Positions 1 to 11,600 of a DNA stretch of 64,000 nucleotides are shown one piece after another; the first letter of the stretch is position 1; each line of letters begins with the position of its first letter. Under the pieces are notes generated by a model. That model searched no databases. It saw only the letters and a program-made list of their open reading frames with translations, and had not been told where the DNA came from. Source of the DNA: Cryptomeria japonica. Its lineage: Eukaryota; Streptophyta; Pinopsida; Cupressales; Cupressaceae. The translations under genes were made by a program, and so were the position numbers. The DNA lies in contig NC_081408.1 in assembly GCF_030272615.1 (NCBI RefSeq), positions 341,833,793 to 341,897,792 on the forward strand, given 5' to 3'.

Positions 1-306
1 TGTCATAACTATGATCATGTAGCTATGAACTATAGAAGAAGGACTGGTAGAGGCAATGCTGGACCTTGGAGAGCATCTGGTATGGCTTGTTATCATTGTC
101 ATAAACCGGGACATATTGCAAAGTTTTGCAGAGAAAAGGTGAATCAATCTATTGACTAAAAAGGGAAGATGAAAGTTGATGTGGAGGAGACCAGAGCTGA
201 AATGAACAGAATCTGGAAAAAGAAGGATGATGAGATAATTGAAGTCAAACCATCTGAAGATCCTATTTCTTCACCTAGTGTGGAGAACCCTTCATTGACA
301 AACTAA
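1..306 (+). pseudogene. E0 ORF1 C-terminal fragment, CCHC zinc-knuckle (gag-like) protein
   Basis: Frame 1 reads from the window edge to TAA at 304-306, with a premature TAA at 157-159. A complete CX2CX4HX4C knuckle (CYHCHKPGHIAKFC) lies at 88-129. A second, damaged knuckle sits at the very edge (CHNYDHVAMNY; a cysteine appears replaced by Tyr), joined to the first by a basic RRRTGRG stretch. The acidic/basic tail resembles the ORF1 tails of E2 and E3, so this is the same protein class. Zinc knuckles normally bind element RNA for packaging into particles. The N-terminal part lies outside the window. Confidence 0.75.
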
Positions 307-319
307 GCTGTTTAAAAGC

Positions 320-361
320 TTAGGGGGAACCTAATGTTAGATCCATTTTAGAACCCCCTAA
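320..361 (+). other. Short inverted repeat after E0 ORF1 stop
   Basis: TTAGGGGG at 320-327 is the exact reverse complement of CCCCCTAA at 354-361, with a 26-base loop. It lies just after the ORF1 stop, in the spacer before ORF2. It could form an RNA hairpin between the two ORFs, but no role is known. The rest of the spacer (362-766) shows nothing recognisable. Confidence 0.45.
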
Positions 362-766
362 AGGACCATGAGGTATGTTAAATCTACATACTTTGATGTA
401 TTATGATGTTAAGAAGTGATTCTATGATCAAACTGGTAGGTTTGATGTGTTATGTGAACCGATATTGTGTTAATAAGACATTTTAGGGTTTTACCGATAA
501 TGACATTTAATGCGGTAGATAATGGGAAAATAAAAGGAAATTTTTGAATGTATTTGTCACATTGCATACTTGAGAGAACATAAAGAGCGAGCATAGAAGA
601 GGTTGTGTTTGCAATATTTAACTTGTTTAATAGAGATTGAAGTGTTTTGGTGTGATCTGTGACCGGGAATCGATGAAGAAGTTTTGTTGGTGTTTGGAAC
701 CCTAGTGCAAAAGTGATAAAAGGTATTTATCTAGATATCTTATTATATGCTTAACTTTCTGAATCA

Positions 767-1297
767 TTGAAGATGGACACCCCACACTTAGTTGATGTTA
801 CCGATAGACCCCATCTTGAATTTAAGAGACACCCATTTAAATCCGAGGAAATTGATCCTATCGGAGCCCTATTTGGAGTTCCTTATGGTGTCTTACATGT
901 TGAAGATATTAGATATTTCTATCATTGCAAACTAGAGGATCTCGGTGTTGCTTCTATTTTTTATCAATATAAAGCATTGTGTGATAAGAATGGTGTAATA
1001 AAGGAACAATTCAAAAGGGTTACCGAGAAAGAGTTTTGCCATTGCCCTAAATTTCATTAATGATTTTGATGATAAACTTATGATATTTGTGCTTAGTAGG
1101 ATTCATGACCAGTTTATGTGGTTCAACCAACCACATACAATATCTAAGGAAGCTATTCATGCAGTCATCAGATTTTGTGCCACCGATGAGGTTCCATTCC
1201 TAAGAATGATGTAGAAAAGTCAACAGGATCTAAATGGGATGGAAGAGCACTGACAGTGAATAATATCAATGATCCGACAATAAAGTATGCTTCTATG
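767..1297 (+). pseudogene. E0 ORF2, N-terminal part, interrupted by E1
   Basis: An ATG at 767 (or 773) opens 97 codons that align by eye with residues about 35-105 of E2 ORF2. The shared features are an FGVPYGVLHVEDIRYF-type motif (E2: SQIPKGVVFVEDPRMY), a following HCKLEDLG/HCHIEELG block, and GVIKEQFKRV versus GNVKPEHKIV. The frame breaks near 1050, after which ORF2-like sequence continues in other frames (ISKEAIHAV, RALTVNNINDPTIKYASM). E1 is inserted at 1297. I do not recognise the family. It has no resemblance to protease, RT, RNase H or integrase. Confidence 0.75.
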
Positions 1298-2553
1298 TGT
1301 TGGCAATTTGGTGGAATTGATTATGTGTTGCATTGATGTTTTGTCATTGATGTCAACACTAGCTGTTTTGGTTGCTTTACCGATATCCTTCTAATCCCGG
1401 TAGGTTGTTTGGTTTCTGGTTGGATTAGATCATGATGATCCAGTATGCTTCGGTATGTTTGGCTTATGGAATTGGTTTACTCATGCTACTCTGATTCATG
1501 CTCAGTCATTTGGTTTTGATTTGGTGATCAGATGCTTTCCTGTATGCTGGCAAGCTTGGTTTGTTGTACCGACGAGGGTTTCACCGACAAAGCTTTATTG
1601 AAGATCTTTGATATTATGCATAAGTGGTGTTGGTGCAGCTTCTAGTGAAGTTTCAAGATGCTGATGGTGATCGTGTTCGAGACTTGGTTGATTGAGATCA
1701 TTGCCTTAGCATGTGGACCTAAATTGGGTCCTGATTTATCTAGGTTATGGATTGGCTTAATGTCACGTGTGGATTGGAATTCTCGATACGTTTCTATGAT
1801 GTCTTATGGGTTGGATATTATTTGTTTGTTCTCTGATCGACATATTTTGTAATTATGTAATTGTTTTATTGTCTGGTGGTTGACCTTATTGTTTGTGGTC
1901 AAGGGTTTGTATATATATGATGTAAGATCTCATTGTAGATCATCATGGGAATTAGATCATAGGTATAAGGTCAAGGAATGGGATATGGATATGTAATGTG
2001 CGAATAATTTAATATCATTCAGGCAAAGGATTTGGTCGATCATTGGAGATCGAGTTGTGTTTATGTAAGAGGATTTAGTCCTTTGGTATTGAGCTTAACT
2101 GGAACTATACTCAGGCATAGGAGATGATATTATTGTAGTTCATTCATTCTTCTAGATTGTTGTCTAGATTTTTATGTATTTAGTGAGGCTCCTTTTGTGA
2201 TGAGCAATGTGCTCTAGGCCGTTGGTCTTCCTACAAGTGCAGGCCCCTCAATTGTAATCACATACTTGCTGCAGAATATTATCTGACTATGGGGAGGCTT
2301 CCCACTGTGGTTTTTCACTTTATCAGGTTTTCCATGTACAAATCTTAGTGTCTTGTGGATGGTATTTCTTCTTTGATTATTTCTTGAGCTCAATTGGTAT
2401 ATCTAATATTTTGGTATTTGGTTTATGCATTCCGGTATTATTCTTTTGGGTTCTGGTATTAAAGTTTTAATTGCTTAAGGTTTCGGTAATCTCTTGACAA
2501 ATGATTCACTCCCCCCTTCTCAATTGTCTTCTAGTTATTTGAACTGTCTAACA
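1298..2553 (+). repeat. E1 5' LTR
   Basis: 1,256 bp, running from TGTTGGCAATTT to CTAACA. A TATA-like run lies at about 1909-1919 (TATATATATGA), followed by GATCTCATTGTAGATC, probably the core promoter. A conserved copia U5-type module, CCCACTGTGGTTTTTC then GGTTTTCCATGT, lies at about 2301-2337. A C-rich box (TTCACTCCCCCCTTCTC) lies near 2505-2521. The 3' LTR copy differs by an internal 570-bp duplication. Confidence 0.92.
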
Positions 2554-2555
2554 AT

Positions 2556-2571
2556 TGGTATCAGAGCCTGG
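2556..2571 (+). other. E1 primer binding site (tRNA-iMet type)
   Basis: TGGTATCAGAGCCTGG starts two bases after the LTR. This is the classical plant copia primer site, complementary to the 3' end of initiator Met-tRNA. Confidence 0.92.
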
Positions 2572-2609
2572 TCCTCTCTACAGAAGCTTAACCACTTGAG
2601 GAAGATCCT

Positions 2610-2873
2610 ATGGCATCTAACAGTTCAAGTTCATCATGCACATTTGCAACTGTTTTCCAGAGAGAAATTCCTAGGCTTGATGGAAAAAATTTTAGGGTAT
2701 GGAAGACTCAGATGGAGAATCATCCGAGATGCCTTGGAAATGAGATTTGGGAAATCATAGAAGTTGGGGTTACACCTTATAATCCGGCATGTGGCAATCC
2801 TCGACCGACAGGCCTAGATAAGGAGTTTGAGAATGATTGTAGAGCTAGAGAAGCACTTTTGTGTGCACTCTGA
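2610..2873 (+). pseudogene. E1 gag, N-terminal fragment (copia UBN2-like)
   Basis: ATG at 2610 follows the primer site by about 40 bases. The 87 codons show the copia Gag N-terminus: a Ser-rich start, then PRLDGKNFRVWKTQME, matching the LxGxNYxxWxxxM signature of the family, and later REALLCAL. The reading frame stops at TGA 2871-2873, created where foreign DNA joins. Comparison with E4a gag shows that about 370 bp of gag should follow before the sequence that resumes at about 4356. Gag forms the virus-like particle. This copy cannot make a complete one. Confidence 0.85.
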
Positions 2874-4355
2874 TGAGCCTAAAAATTGACCATATTATTT
2901 CATGTTTTATGATAATTTACCTCACGTTTATAATGTCCTTCCAAGTAATTTCCAAACATTACCTTGGTTTTGTGAAGCATTAACTAGGATTAATGGTGTT
3001 TGATATGCATATGTGTGTCTAGCTAGTTGATGCTAAATAATGATAGAATATTATAATAAATGGTTATTATTTAATGTAAAGTACTTAAGAGGGATTAACA
3101 TGTTGTTTTTGAGTGGTTTGAGTCATTCATATAGCTAGAAGAAAGGAGGAGCAAGTTGGCAATTGACAGATATAGCAGTTGACTGAAAGTGCAGAAAAAG
3201 TCAAAAGACCAGTTTCAGTAAAAAAGGAATATCTCACTCGTTTCTTAAAAAAATCCATATTTTCAAAATTATATGGAAATATTAAAAGGATATTAAAATG
3301 GGTTTAAACCATTTGAACTGATTCACAACAGTTAATGAGCAACATTCACCAGAAGTTGACTGAGACAAACTAGCAAATTTTCAGGCAGTAGTTAAGGATT
3401 GAGTTCTAATTCAACTTGGACTCTTCTACCTCTTCATGAGTTCATGTATTTGGAGTTATTTAAGTCAAGAAACATTGGATAATATTGTGGAAACAATATT
3501 TGATAATTCATAAATAATAACATTTTTTGTACACATGTTCAACCATGAGTGCATTTAATGGTTGTAGTGTTTGAAGAGGATTATAACTCTCTTAACTCTT
3601 GTTAGTTTAATCTTTATTATTAGTCATGAGTAGAATAAGTCATCTCCTTGTTGTCATAGGAGAAATGGCATTTATAATAAGTTGTTGAATTGTGAGTAAG
3701 TAGTGTTAAAAGTAGTGTTGAAGACAGTGTTGAGAATAGTTAGTGTTTAGAGAATATCCAGTAAGTGTTGAGTCTTGTTAGTAGTATCGATATTCAATCA
3801 ACAAGTATGATACATGTCCATGTAATATTTTATTTTCTATAAGAAGATTATTTGAGCATTGAAGCTTGTCTATTGAAGATGGAACGCTAATGATAGATTG
3901 ATGCAACTCAAGCAAGGGCCACTTGAGGAATTGTGATTTCATCATAGTTTAGATTTTTATTCATTATGCTTTATTTTAATTAGTGAGTTGGTTATGATAG
4001 GTTTTGTTTTCAGAATATTTGATTTCACTAGTTTTAGAATAGTCGTCCTGCAGCCACTGCTGTTACAAATAACCATTCATCTTGCAACCACTGCTATTGC
4101 AAATAACTAGTCATGCTGTTGCAAATAACCAGTCTTCCTACAACCACTACTATGTAGTTAGTTTTATTTCCAACATTGTCATGTTTTCAATTTAGTTTAT
4201 TATTCTGAGTTTATTTTCTATACAGAATTGATACAATAGCTTAGAGGGCTTTCATAGTGCATATACAATATTGTCTAATTTCAAGTTCACGTCCTTGGGT
4301 TGATAATTAAATGTAGCTTCTAGTTCACGAAGGGTTGCTTAGTTGGGAAATTATT
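2871..4355. other. Non-coding replacement inside E1 gag (possible solo LTR)
   Basis: About 1.48 kb of AT-rich DNA without coding potential replaces about 370 bp of gag. It begins TGATGAGCC, and its right edge (about 4340-4360) is approximate. No duplicated 5-bp target site was found, so it is either a solo LTR with a deleted edge or a filler from repair. Inside it, at about 4047-4150, are imperfect tandem units resembling CAACCACTGCTGTTGCAAAT. Nothing else was recognised in it. Confidence 0.5.
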
Positions 4356-4917
4356 TTCTTTAGAGCTTGAAGAATTTGGACCTTTTGGAGATGTGAAGTC
4401 CAAACCTGCTTTTTATGCATCTACATCATCAACTGTCAAGCAAGATTGGAAAGCTTTGTATGCAAAATAATTGGATGATATGAAGAGAGAAGATGAAAAA
4501 TTTGAGCAACTTGAAGCCCTATTTGCTAGAAGAGTACCTAAAGGCCCGATAGGAAGTAAGTATGAAGGAAAACACCTTTTAAATGTTTTGCATGTAATAA
4601 GATAGGTCATTTTGCATCTAGATGTCCTGAAAGGAATTCAAGATTTGAGGAAAGAGCTAGAAGATCTTTTAAGCCTAATCTTGATTATCAGAACAAACAT
4701 AAGTACAAGAGAAGCAAAGACAAATCATTCTATATTGCTGATGAGGAAGGTGTGACTGATTCTGATGATGAACCAACACAAGATTCTACTAGTGGTTCCA
4801 ACAATGGAAAGGAATGGGTGTTCTTGGATATTAAGGAAGATGATTAGGCACTAGAATGGAAGCAACCTGAAGAGAAGGCCCTTGCTGCTAAAATTGAAAA
4901 CAAGGATGAACGGGTAA
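4356..4917 (+). pseudogene. E1 gag, C-terminal part with CCHC zinc knuckle
   Basis: Gag resumes with LEEFGPFGDVKSKPAFYAS and a segment ending FEQLEALFARRVPKGPIG, which matches MEFEALLAKRLPKGTG in E4a. A one-base frameshift lies near 4570-4580. The zinc knuckle CFACNKIGHFASRC is at 4584-4625, followed by a basic linker and an acidic stretch. Stops include TAA after ALYAK and TAG at 4845-4847. The knuckle binds RNA in packaging. The upstream neighbour is the replacement segment, and the frame runs directly into the protease. Confidence 0.85.
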
Positions 4918-6400
4918 TAGACAGTGGATCTTCACATCATATGACTGGAGATAAAGGGAAGTTTCTATCTTTGCAAGAGTTTGATGGTGGTTTGGTTAGA
5001 TTTGGAGATGACAAAGCATGTATGATCAAAGGAAAAGGAACTATATCATTGGATGGTAAGCATAACACTAATAATGTTTATTATATTGAAGGTTTAAGGT
5101 ATAATCTTTTGAGTGTAGGATAATTGGTGGGTAAGAGATTTCAATTACAATTCAAGGATAAAAAATGCAAGATTATTAACTGATCTGGATTGGAGATTGC
5201 AACCGGTACACAGACTAAATGTAATATATTTCATTTGAATTCTTGTGAGAAGACATGTTTGATTGCATAGATGGATGAAAGTTGGCTATGCCATAAGAGG
5301 ATATGTCATATGAATTTTGATTGCATTGTGAAAATTAGTTCTACTAAGGCAGTTAGAGGTATACCTAAGATTGTAAAGCCTTATAATCTGGTATGTAAGG
5401 AGTGTCAAATGGGGAAACAGGTCAAAACTTCTTTTAAGAGTATACAAGATGAATCTAATGATGTTCTTGCTCTTATTCATACTGATTTGTGTGGCCCTAC
5501 TAGAATCAAAAGTTTTCAAGGTGATAGATATTTTATGCTAATCATTGATGACTATTCTAGAATGATGTGGGTTACTTTTCTTAGGGAGAAATCTGAGGCT
5601 TTTGAAAAGTTTAAAATATTTAAAGCTAAAGTTGAGATAGAGACAAGTTTGAAGATTAAATGCTTAAGATCAGATCATGGTGGAGAATTCACATCCGGTG
5701 AATTTAACAACTATTGTGAGAAGAATGGGATAAGGAGACAATTGTCTACACCCCAGACACCTCAGAAAAATGGAGTTGTGGAAAGGAAAAACAAAACTAT
5801 CTTGGATGCAACTAGAACTATGATGGTGGAAGTTAATTTGTCTCATGTATACTAGAGAGAAGTTGTGAGCACGATGGTATACACATTCAACGACGTTCAT
5901 ATCAAAGGAGAAACTGGTAAGACACCTTATGAGTTATTGTTTGGTCATACACTGACAGCTAAGTATTTCATAATATTTGGTAGTAAATTCTATATCAAAA
6001 GAGATGATTCCATTGGAAAGTTTGATTCTAGATGTGATGAAGGAATATTTCTTGGTTATTCTAATGAAAGCAAAGCATATAGATGTTATAACAAAATATT
6101 GCAAAGAATTGTGGATAGAACTAATGTCAAGGTAGATGAGCATAACAGAAGTCAAATCAGAGCTTATGAGAAGGAACCGACAGTGGAAATGATCATAACT
6201 AAACCGGTAGCACCTACATCAGAACAAAATATTGAACCAATTACTCCGACAGTCTCAAAAAATTCAACAGTAACTGAAGAACAAAGTAGAGAAACAAAAA
6301 ACCATAAGACTTCTAGATATGTGAGGTTGAATCATTCAGAAGACCAGATCATTGGAGATAAGAATAAAGGAGTGATGACAAGAAGGAGGTTGGCTGTTAA
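4918..6400 (+). pseudogene. E1 pol: aspartic protease and integrase
   Basis: The protease active site DSG is at 4920-4928, in the typical copia context VIDSGSSHHMTG. The pre-integrase zinc region follows (CHKRICHMN, then CKECQMGK; the usual HRRLGH is altered). The integrase core keeps all three catalytic residues: Asp 5484-5486 (HTDLCGP), Asp 5673-5675 (RSDHGGEF) and Glu 5781-5783 (VVERKN). After the core come the usual FGSKFYIK and FLGYSNESKAYRCY segments. Stops occur near 5121, 5181, 5268 and 5853, several at positions that are Gln or Trp in relatives. A frameshift near 6400 separates this part from RT. Confidence 0.9.
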
Positions 6401-6406
6401 TGAGGT

Positions 6407-7644
6407 ATGTTTATTTCTCAAATTGAACCTATATCAGTAATTGAAGCATATAAAGATGAATATTGGATGAAAGCTATGGAAGAAGAATTAGATCAGATAG
6501 AAAAGAATAACACATGGACTTTAGTTCCCTCGCCTAAAAATAAGAATGTTATTGGAACTAAATGGGTCCTTAGTAATAAATTGAATGAAGATGGACAAGT
6601 TGTAAGAAATAAAGCTATATTGGTTTGTAAAGGATATTCTCAGAAGGAAGGGATTGATTATGATGAAACCTTGTCACCGGTATCTAGGATTGAAGCTGTG
6701 AGATTATTTCTTGCTTATGTTGCACATAAGAAATACAAGGTTTATCAGATGGATGTTAAGTGCGCTTTTCCAAATAGAGATCTTGAAGAGGAGGTTTATA
6801 TTGAACAACCTGATGGTTTTTCACTTTCAGATGATAAAAACATGGTTTGTAGGTTAAAGAAGACTTTATATGGATTAAAACAGGCACCTACAGCTTGGTA
6901 TGAAAGGTTGGATAAATATATTTTGAAGCTTGAATTCACTAAAGGTAATGCCAACAATAATTTATATTATAAGATCACTGATAATGATATACTGATTATT
7001 GAGGTCTTTGTTGATGATATTATTTTTGGAGGTGAAGATAAGTTGTGTAAGGAATTTGCTAACAATATGAAGAATGCATTTAAGATGTCTATGATTGGGG
7101 AGATGAAATTTTTCTTAGGTTTGCAGATTAATCAAACTGATAAAGGTATTTTCATCTATCAAACTAAGTATGCTAGAGAGTTATTGAAGAAATTTGGTTT
7201 GGAAAACTCTAAATCGATTGGTACTCCTATAGTTACAAGTGAGAAATTAACAAAGAAGGATGTATCTGTGCCGATAAATCCTACTAGGTACAAGTCTATG
7301 ATTGGAGGTTTGTTATATCTGACTCAAACTAGATCGGATATAATGAATGTAGTTTGTATTGTATCAAGATTTTAGAGTGATCCTAGAGAAAATCATGTGA
7401 GTGCGGTGAAGAGGATTTTCAGGTATTTATAGGAAACAACTGAATATGGTTTATGGTACCCTAAAAATGATGACTTTACATTATGTGCATATATAGATGC
7501 AGATTGGGCTAGAGATGTTGATGACCGAAAGAGCACATCTGATGGAGCTTTCTTTCTTGGAAAGAAACTTGTTTCATGGATCAACAAGAAGTCGTCATGT
7601 ACCTCTTTATCTGCTGCTAAAGCTGAGTATGTTGTTGCTACTAC
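6407..7644 (+). pseudogene. E1 pol: reverse transcriptase and N-terminal RNase H
   Basis: This is a copia-type RVT_2 reverse transcriptase. It starts with [20 protein letters not shown] and contains [26 protein letters not shown] and the catalytic FVDDIIFGG near 7007-7030. One long stretch of 322 codons is open to TAG at about 7373. RNase H begins after it with FTLCAYIDADWARDVDDRKS and SWINKKSSCTSLSAAKAEY, containing the first catalytic Asp and the conserved Glu, with a further stop near 7430. The gene is cut at 7644 by E2 and continues at 13706. Confidence 0.92.
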
Positions 7645-8442
7645 TGTTAGGATTCCCAAAGATACTGAGAGGGGGGGTGAATCAGTAACTAACCAATTAT
7701 AATATTTTCTTGACTTAAAACATGTAGAGCATATCAATACTATATACCAGAAAACAAGAAATAATGCAATAAATAGAGATAACAACAACCACATGAAAAA
7801 CACACCATAACATAGTAGTTTAACGAGGAAACCCAATGTGGGAAAAACCTCAGTGGGATTTGTGACCCATAATATTCACTTACTGGCCAATAAGATACTA
7901 TTATTGCTACAAGAGGGGCCTGCACATGCAGGAAGGCCAAGTGCTTAGAGCTCACTGCTCAATTACAAAATGGGAAGTCTCACTGACTTACAAAATGGAT
8001 TATATAATTCCAATGTCTTGTACTACTTCAAAATAGCATCTACTATGCCAGATCCAGTACCGGTTTATAGCTCTGCTTCATACATAAACCCTTAACCTAT
8101 AATTCACATAATAGGTTTGCCTTATTTTGCCTATCTTCTTCCTTTCATCCATCCTAAAATGTTCTACAATGATCTCTTATATATATGAGTCATTTTACAA
8201 CTTGCCAAGTCAGCTTATAATGATTTTACAATAATTTACAAAATATATTACAAACAAAATTCCTGTTAGCTTCTGTGCTGGTATACTTCCTTTCACTGTT
8301 GGTGGTCTGTGTGCCGGTGTAGAGTCTGACCTTGCTGGTGCCGGTAAATTGTCTTTCCGGTGTCATAGGATTGTAAGGTTGCCATCAATGAAAAAACCTT
8401 CAATCACCTACAATATCTCATTGGATTTTGCATTTGCCAACA
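7645..8442 (-). repeat. E2 3' LTR (complete)
   Basis: 798 bp. On the plus strand it runs TGTTAGGATTCCC to GCCAACA, so on the element strand it starts TGTTGGCAAATG. It has the G-run GAGAGGGGGGGTGAATCA at its element 3' end (about 7667-7684), a copia U5-like module at about 7828-7863, and a TATA-like run near 8178-8188 next to a GATCATTGTAGA-type sequence. Confidence 0.9.
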
Positions 8443-8666
8443 ATCTCCCCCTTTGGCATTGATGGCAACACTCATGAGAAAAATCCAAAAATTGTTATCC
8501 AAAAAGAATCTGTCAGAATTGTCTTGCCAAAAATTGTGTACCAAAAGAATATGTGCTCCCCCTGAGTTGATGAGTCATTTGTTGGTTATTTTTCTCATTC
8601 CACTACTCCCCCTTTGGCATCAATGACAAAGGTTTTCAAAGTGTCAATTGAGTGTGGTTTCCTATT
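8443..8666 (-). promoter_or_regulatory. E2 polypurine tract and 3' untranslated segment
   Basis: On the element strand, GCCAAAGGGGGAGAT lies directly against the LTR (plus strand ATCTCCCCCTTTGGC, 8443-8457) and is the probable plus-strand primer. A second almost identical copy occurs about 150 bases upstream in the element (plus strand CTCCCCCTTTGGCATCAATG, about 8607-8626). A third CTCCCCCTGAG lies between them (about 8556-8566). Confidence 0.75.
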
Positions 8667-11600
8667 TCATCCTTGTAACCGGTTGGTTACAATCTGAAAA
8701 AGATCTGCCAGTACTAGATTTAGGCTCTTAATGAACCGTTTGCTATCTTTTAATGCGGCCTCTGTCCTTTGAATTGTACCGGTGAGGTGTTGCATTTGCT
8801 TTGCTGATGTTTTCTATCCTTGAATTAAAGCATCAAATATTTCTTTTCTTAAGGAGGCGAGGTAGTCCAATTTTGGACTAAGTCTACATTTTATATCTTT
8901 AGCCTTTCCTTTTATTCTCTCCTTTTCTCTTTCCAACTTTATAAGTTCCTCCTCGAAGCCTTTTATTTTTTGCTAAAAAATTGATAATGGTTTAGATGAA
9001 TTAATGAAATTATCAGCTAGTTGATTTATTTCTTCTTGTATCTTGCTGATCTTTCGGTCTATATCTACTATCAAAAAGTTAGTTTTACATGTATCTTTGT
9101 ACAAGGTTTTAAATTCCTTCAATGTACTACATAGTTCTGGTAAAAGAGTGTCAAATTGTCTTGTACACTTCTTTATTTCTGCTTCAAAGAATTTGTGTTT
9201 TTCCTTCTCTAGTCTCTCCTTGAATGCTTCCTCTTTTATTTGTTCATCTGTCACAGTGTTGTCAGTAATATACTTAGACAATGTGTCAAGTTGATTCAAA
9301 GAATCTTTATAATCTACATTGCACTTAGGTGCTATCATTTTCAAAATTGGAATTGTGTCATCAATTGCTTTGTATGCTTGTGAACTACACTCTATTATCT
9401 TCTTGATAGAATCCAAAAGAACTTCTGTCACATTTGTCGTTTTGAATTCTGCATTTGAAGAGTCAACAATCTGTATTCTGCCGGTGGGAGCAATTTATTT
9501 GCTTGTGGTGACCTCTGGAAGGTCAGTTTGTGTTTGCATCTCTTTAAATAAAGGTTTGGATTGCTCAGCTGTTCCTGGTGGCACTACCTCTGAATGAACC
9601 TATTGTTGTGAGGGAGCCTGCTGCTTTGCCTGTTTCTCAGTGTTGTCACCTGCTGGTTTACTTTTTGAGCTATCTGTTTTCCCTGTTGAATCCTTATCTA
9701 CCACAATATTGAATTTTTGAGTGTCAATGTTCATTGTATATAACACCTCAGAATCTGGATTTGTGTCCTCATGTGATACATCCATACTCTCACTAGCCGG
9801 TTGATTGTCAATGGTAACTATCGGTGGAGTATCTAGAGGTTGTGGGGATAAGTTATCTGTTATTTTTATGCTGGGTGGACCACCAACCTTACCTTTTCCC
9901 CTATCCTTATCTTTTTGTATACTTTGATGGGTTTAGGGTTTCGATATTCTTCCTGCTTTTCCTTCTCTACAAGGAATATGTCCCATGCATTAGTTGTTTC
10001 CTCTGCAACCTCATTCACTCTACCAACCATAAGTGCTACATGCTAGTGTGTAGTTGAAAATACTGACTGGTTAGCCTTAGAGATCAATTTATCTATCTCA
10101 TTTGGTGAGTTTACTGGATATACAACAAGTAGTTTTTCAATTTTTATTTTCTTATCAAGCTCTACAATAGCTTGCCTTCTAGCTTCAAGTCTTTTGAATA
10201 GTTCCGCCAGTAATTCATCCACAACTTGCATCAAAAATATCTTGTAAATATCCAAGTGTAGGATTACATTGTTTTCAACTTTTTCCTTGTCATTAGTTGA
10301 TAATGAGTCATATCATTTGTTGATGTTTTTCAGCTTTCCATCCTCTGTTATTTCATTGAGAAGATTGTCAATTGGAGCAATGGTTTGTTGAGTCTTCTTC
10401 TTGGGGGTTAGCTTCTTCTTTGGAGTTAATTTCCTAGCTGTAAGCCTTACTGCCTGTTGTTTTTATCTGGTTCTTCTAGGAGAAGGTGTAGATACTGGTG
10501 AAGGTTTCCTTTTTCTCACAACTCTGCAGCTGGTATATCACTTTCCAAATAATTTCCAACCGGTGAAAGGTGAGTTTCCGGTTGAAGTGCTTCTAACTCA
10601 CCTTCAGTAATACCAGTTTGTTTTAGTACATCATCCTTAATAGCTTTTGCTTGCCTAGATCCTCTTCTAACTGCTGCTTCAACCTTCTTAACCCTTTTCT
10701 TTGATTGAATTTGGTTTTCAATAGTCTTAGCACTGCCAAATACCTCTTCTTTAGGTTCCTTAGGTGCTTCCAGGAGGGCTTTTGCATATGTTTCTATTAT
10801 GTGGTCACCAGTTTCATACCCCATTTCAGTAACCCAAATGGTTCTTGGGATAATTGCCTCCATCCAAATTTCATCCTTATACTTGTTTACAATTTCTTGT
10901 GACAATCTGACTTTGGTCTTCATCCGGGCCTTCAATGCCTGAAAATACTCATCTATGTTCTTTTCTCTGTTCTCTCCCATGTTGTTTAGTAAATCTGACA
11001 ACTGTTTGCCTATCGGTATGTCAAAACCAAGATTTCTGTTACCGATACCGGGTACTTGTTTGGTTATGTATAGCATTAGATAGACAAGTTGGTTTCCAAA
11101 TCTGAATGTCCCCTTTTTGTCTTTCTTAATCTTTCCCAAATTGTCAATTAGCTCATCTTTAAGCCATTCACACATATCTATTTTTGCATTATCATTAATC
11201 ATGTCATAGGCACTCTTTATGCATAGGCTAGAGACTAAGTTTAACCTATTTTCATGTTTGGTTTTGTAGCCTAAGATCATACTGATGAATCTAACATTGA
11301 TATCTGTTACATCATTTACCCTTAAGGATCTTTTATCAGATGTTGCGCCGGTTAGGTTAATCACTGGGTCATTTGAGACCTTTATTTTATCAGGTCTGTT
11401 ACCGGTGGAGGGTAACCCCGTCACACCTTTTACTGCTTCTTTAGTGATTTTGTGAACTGAGTCCAACCAGAAGAATGCACCATGTACCCTACTTAGTACT
11501 ATCCTTATAACATCCTTAGGAAAATCCAGAATACTGAGAATTTTAGTGAAACCTAGGGTTTCTACTATCTTGTGTTCAGGTTTAACATTACCGGATTCAT

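Larger units (their letters stand above)
1..1297 (+). mobile_element. E0, left part of an old ORF1/ORF2-type LTR element
   Basis: This is the oldest layer of the left block. It holds the end of a zinc-knuckle ORF1, a spacer, and the start of an ORF2 related to the ORF2 of E2 and E3. It stops at 1297, where E1 is inserted, and the same ORF2 resumes at 16197. The five bases CTATG occur on both sides of E1 (1293-1297 and 16197-16201), which shows directly that E0 was the target. The 5' LTR of E0 lies outside the window. Confidence 0.8.

Noticed and set aside
2494-2760. ORF overlapping the E1 gag start in another frame
   Set aside because: It starts inside the LTR and overlaps the true gag frame, which has the copia signature.
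7393-7955. Minus-strand ORFs across the E1/E2 junction
   Set aside because: They are antisense to RNase H and LTR sequence, with no protein similarity.
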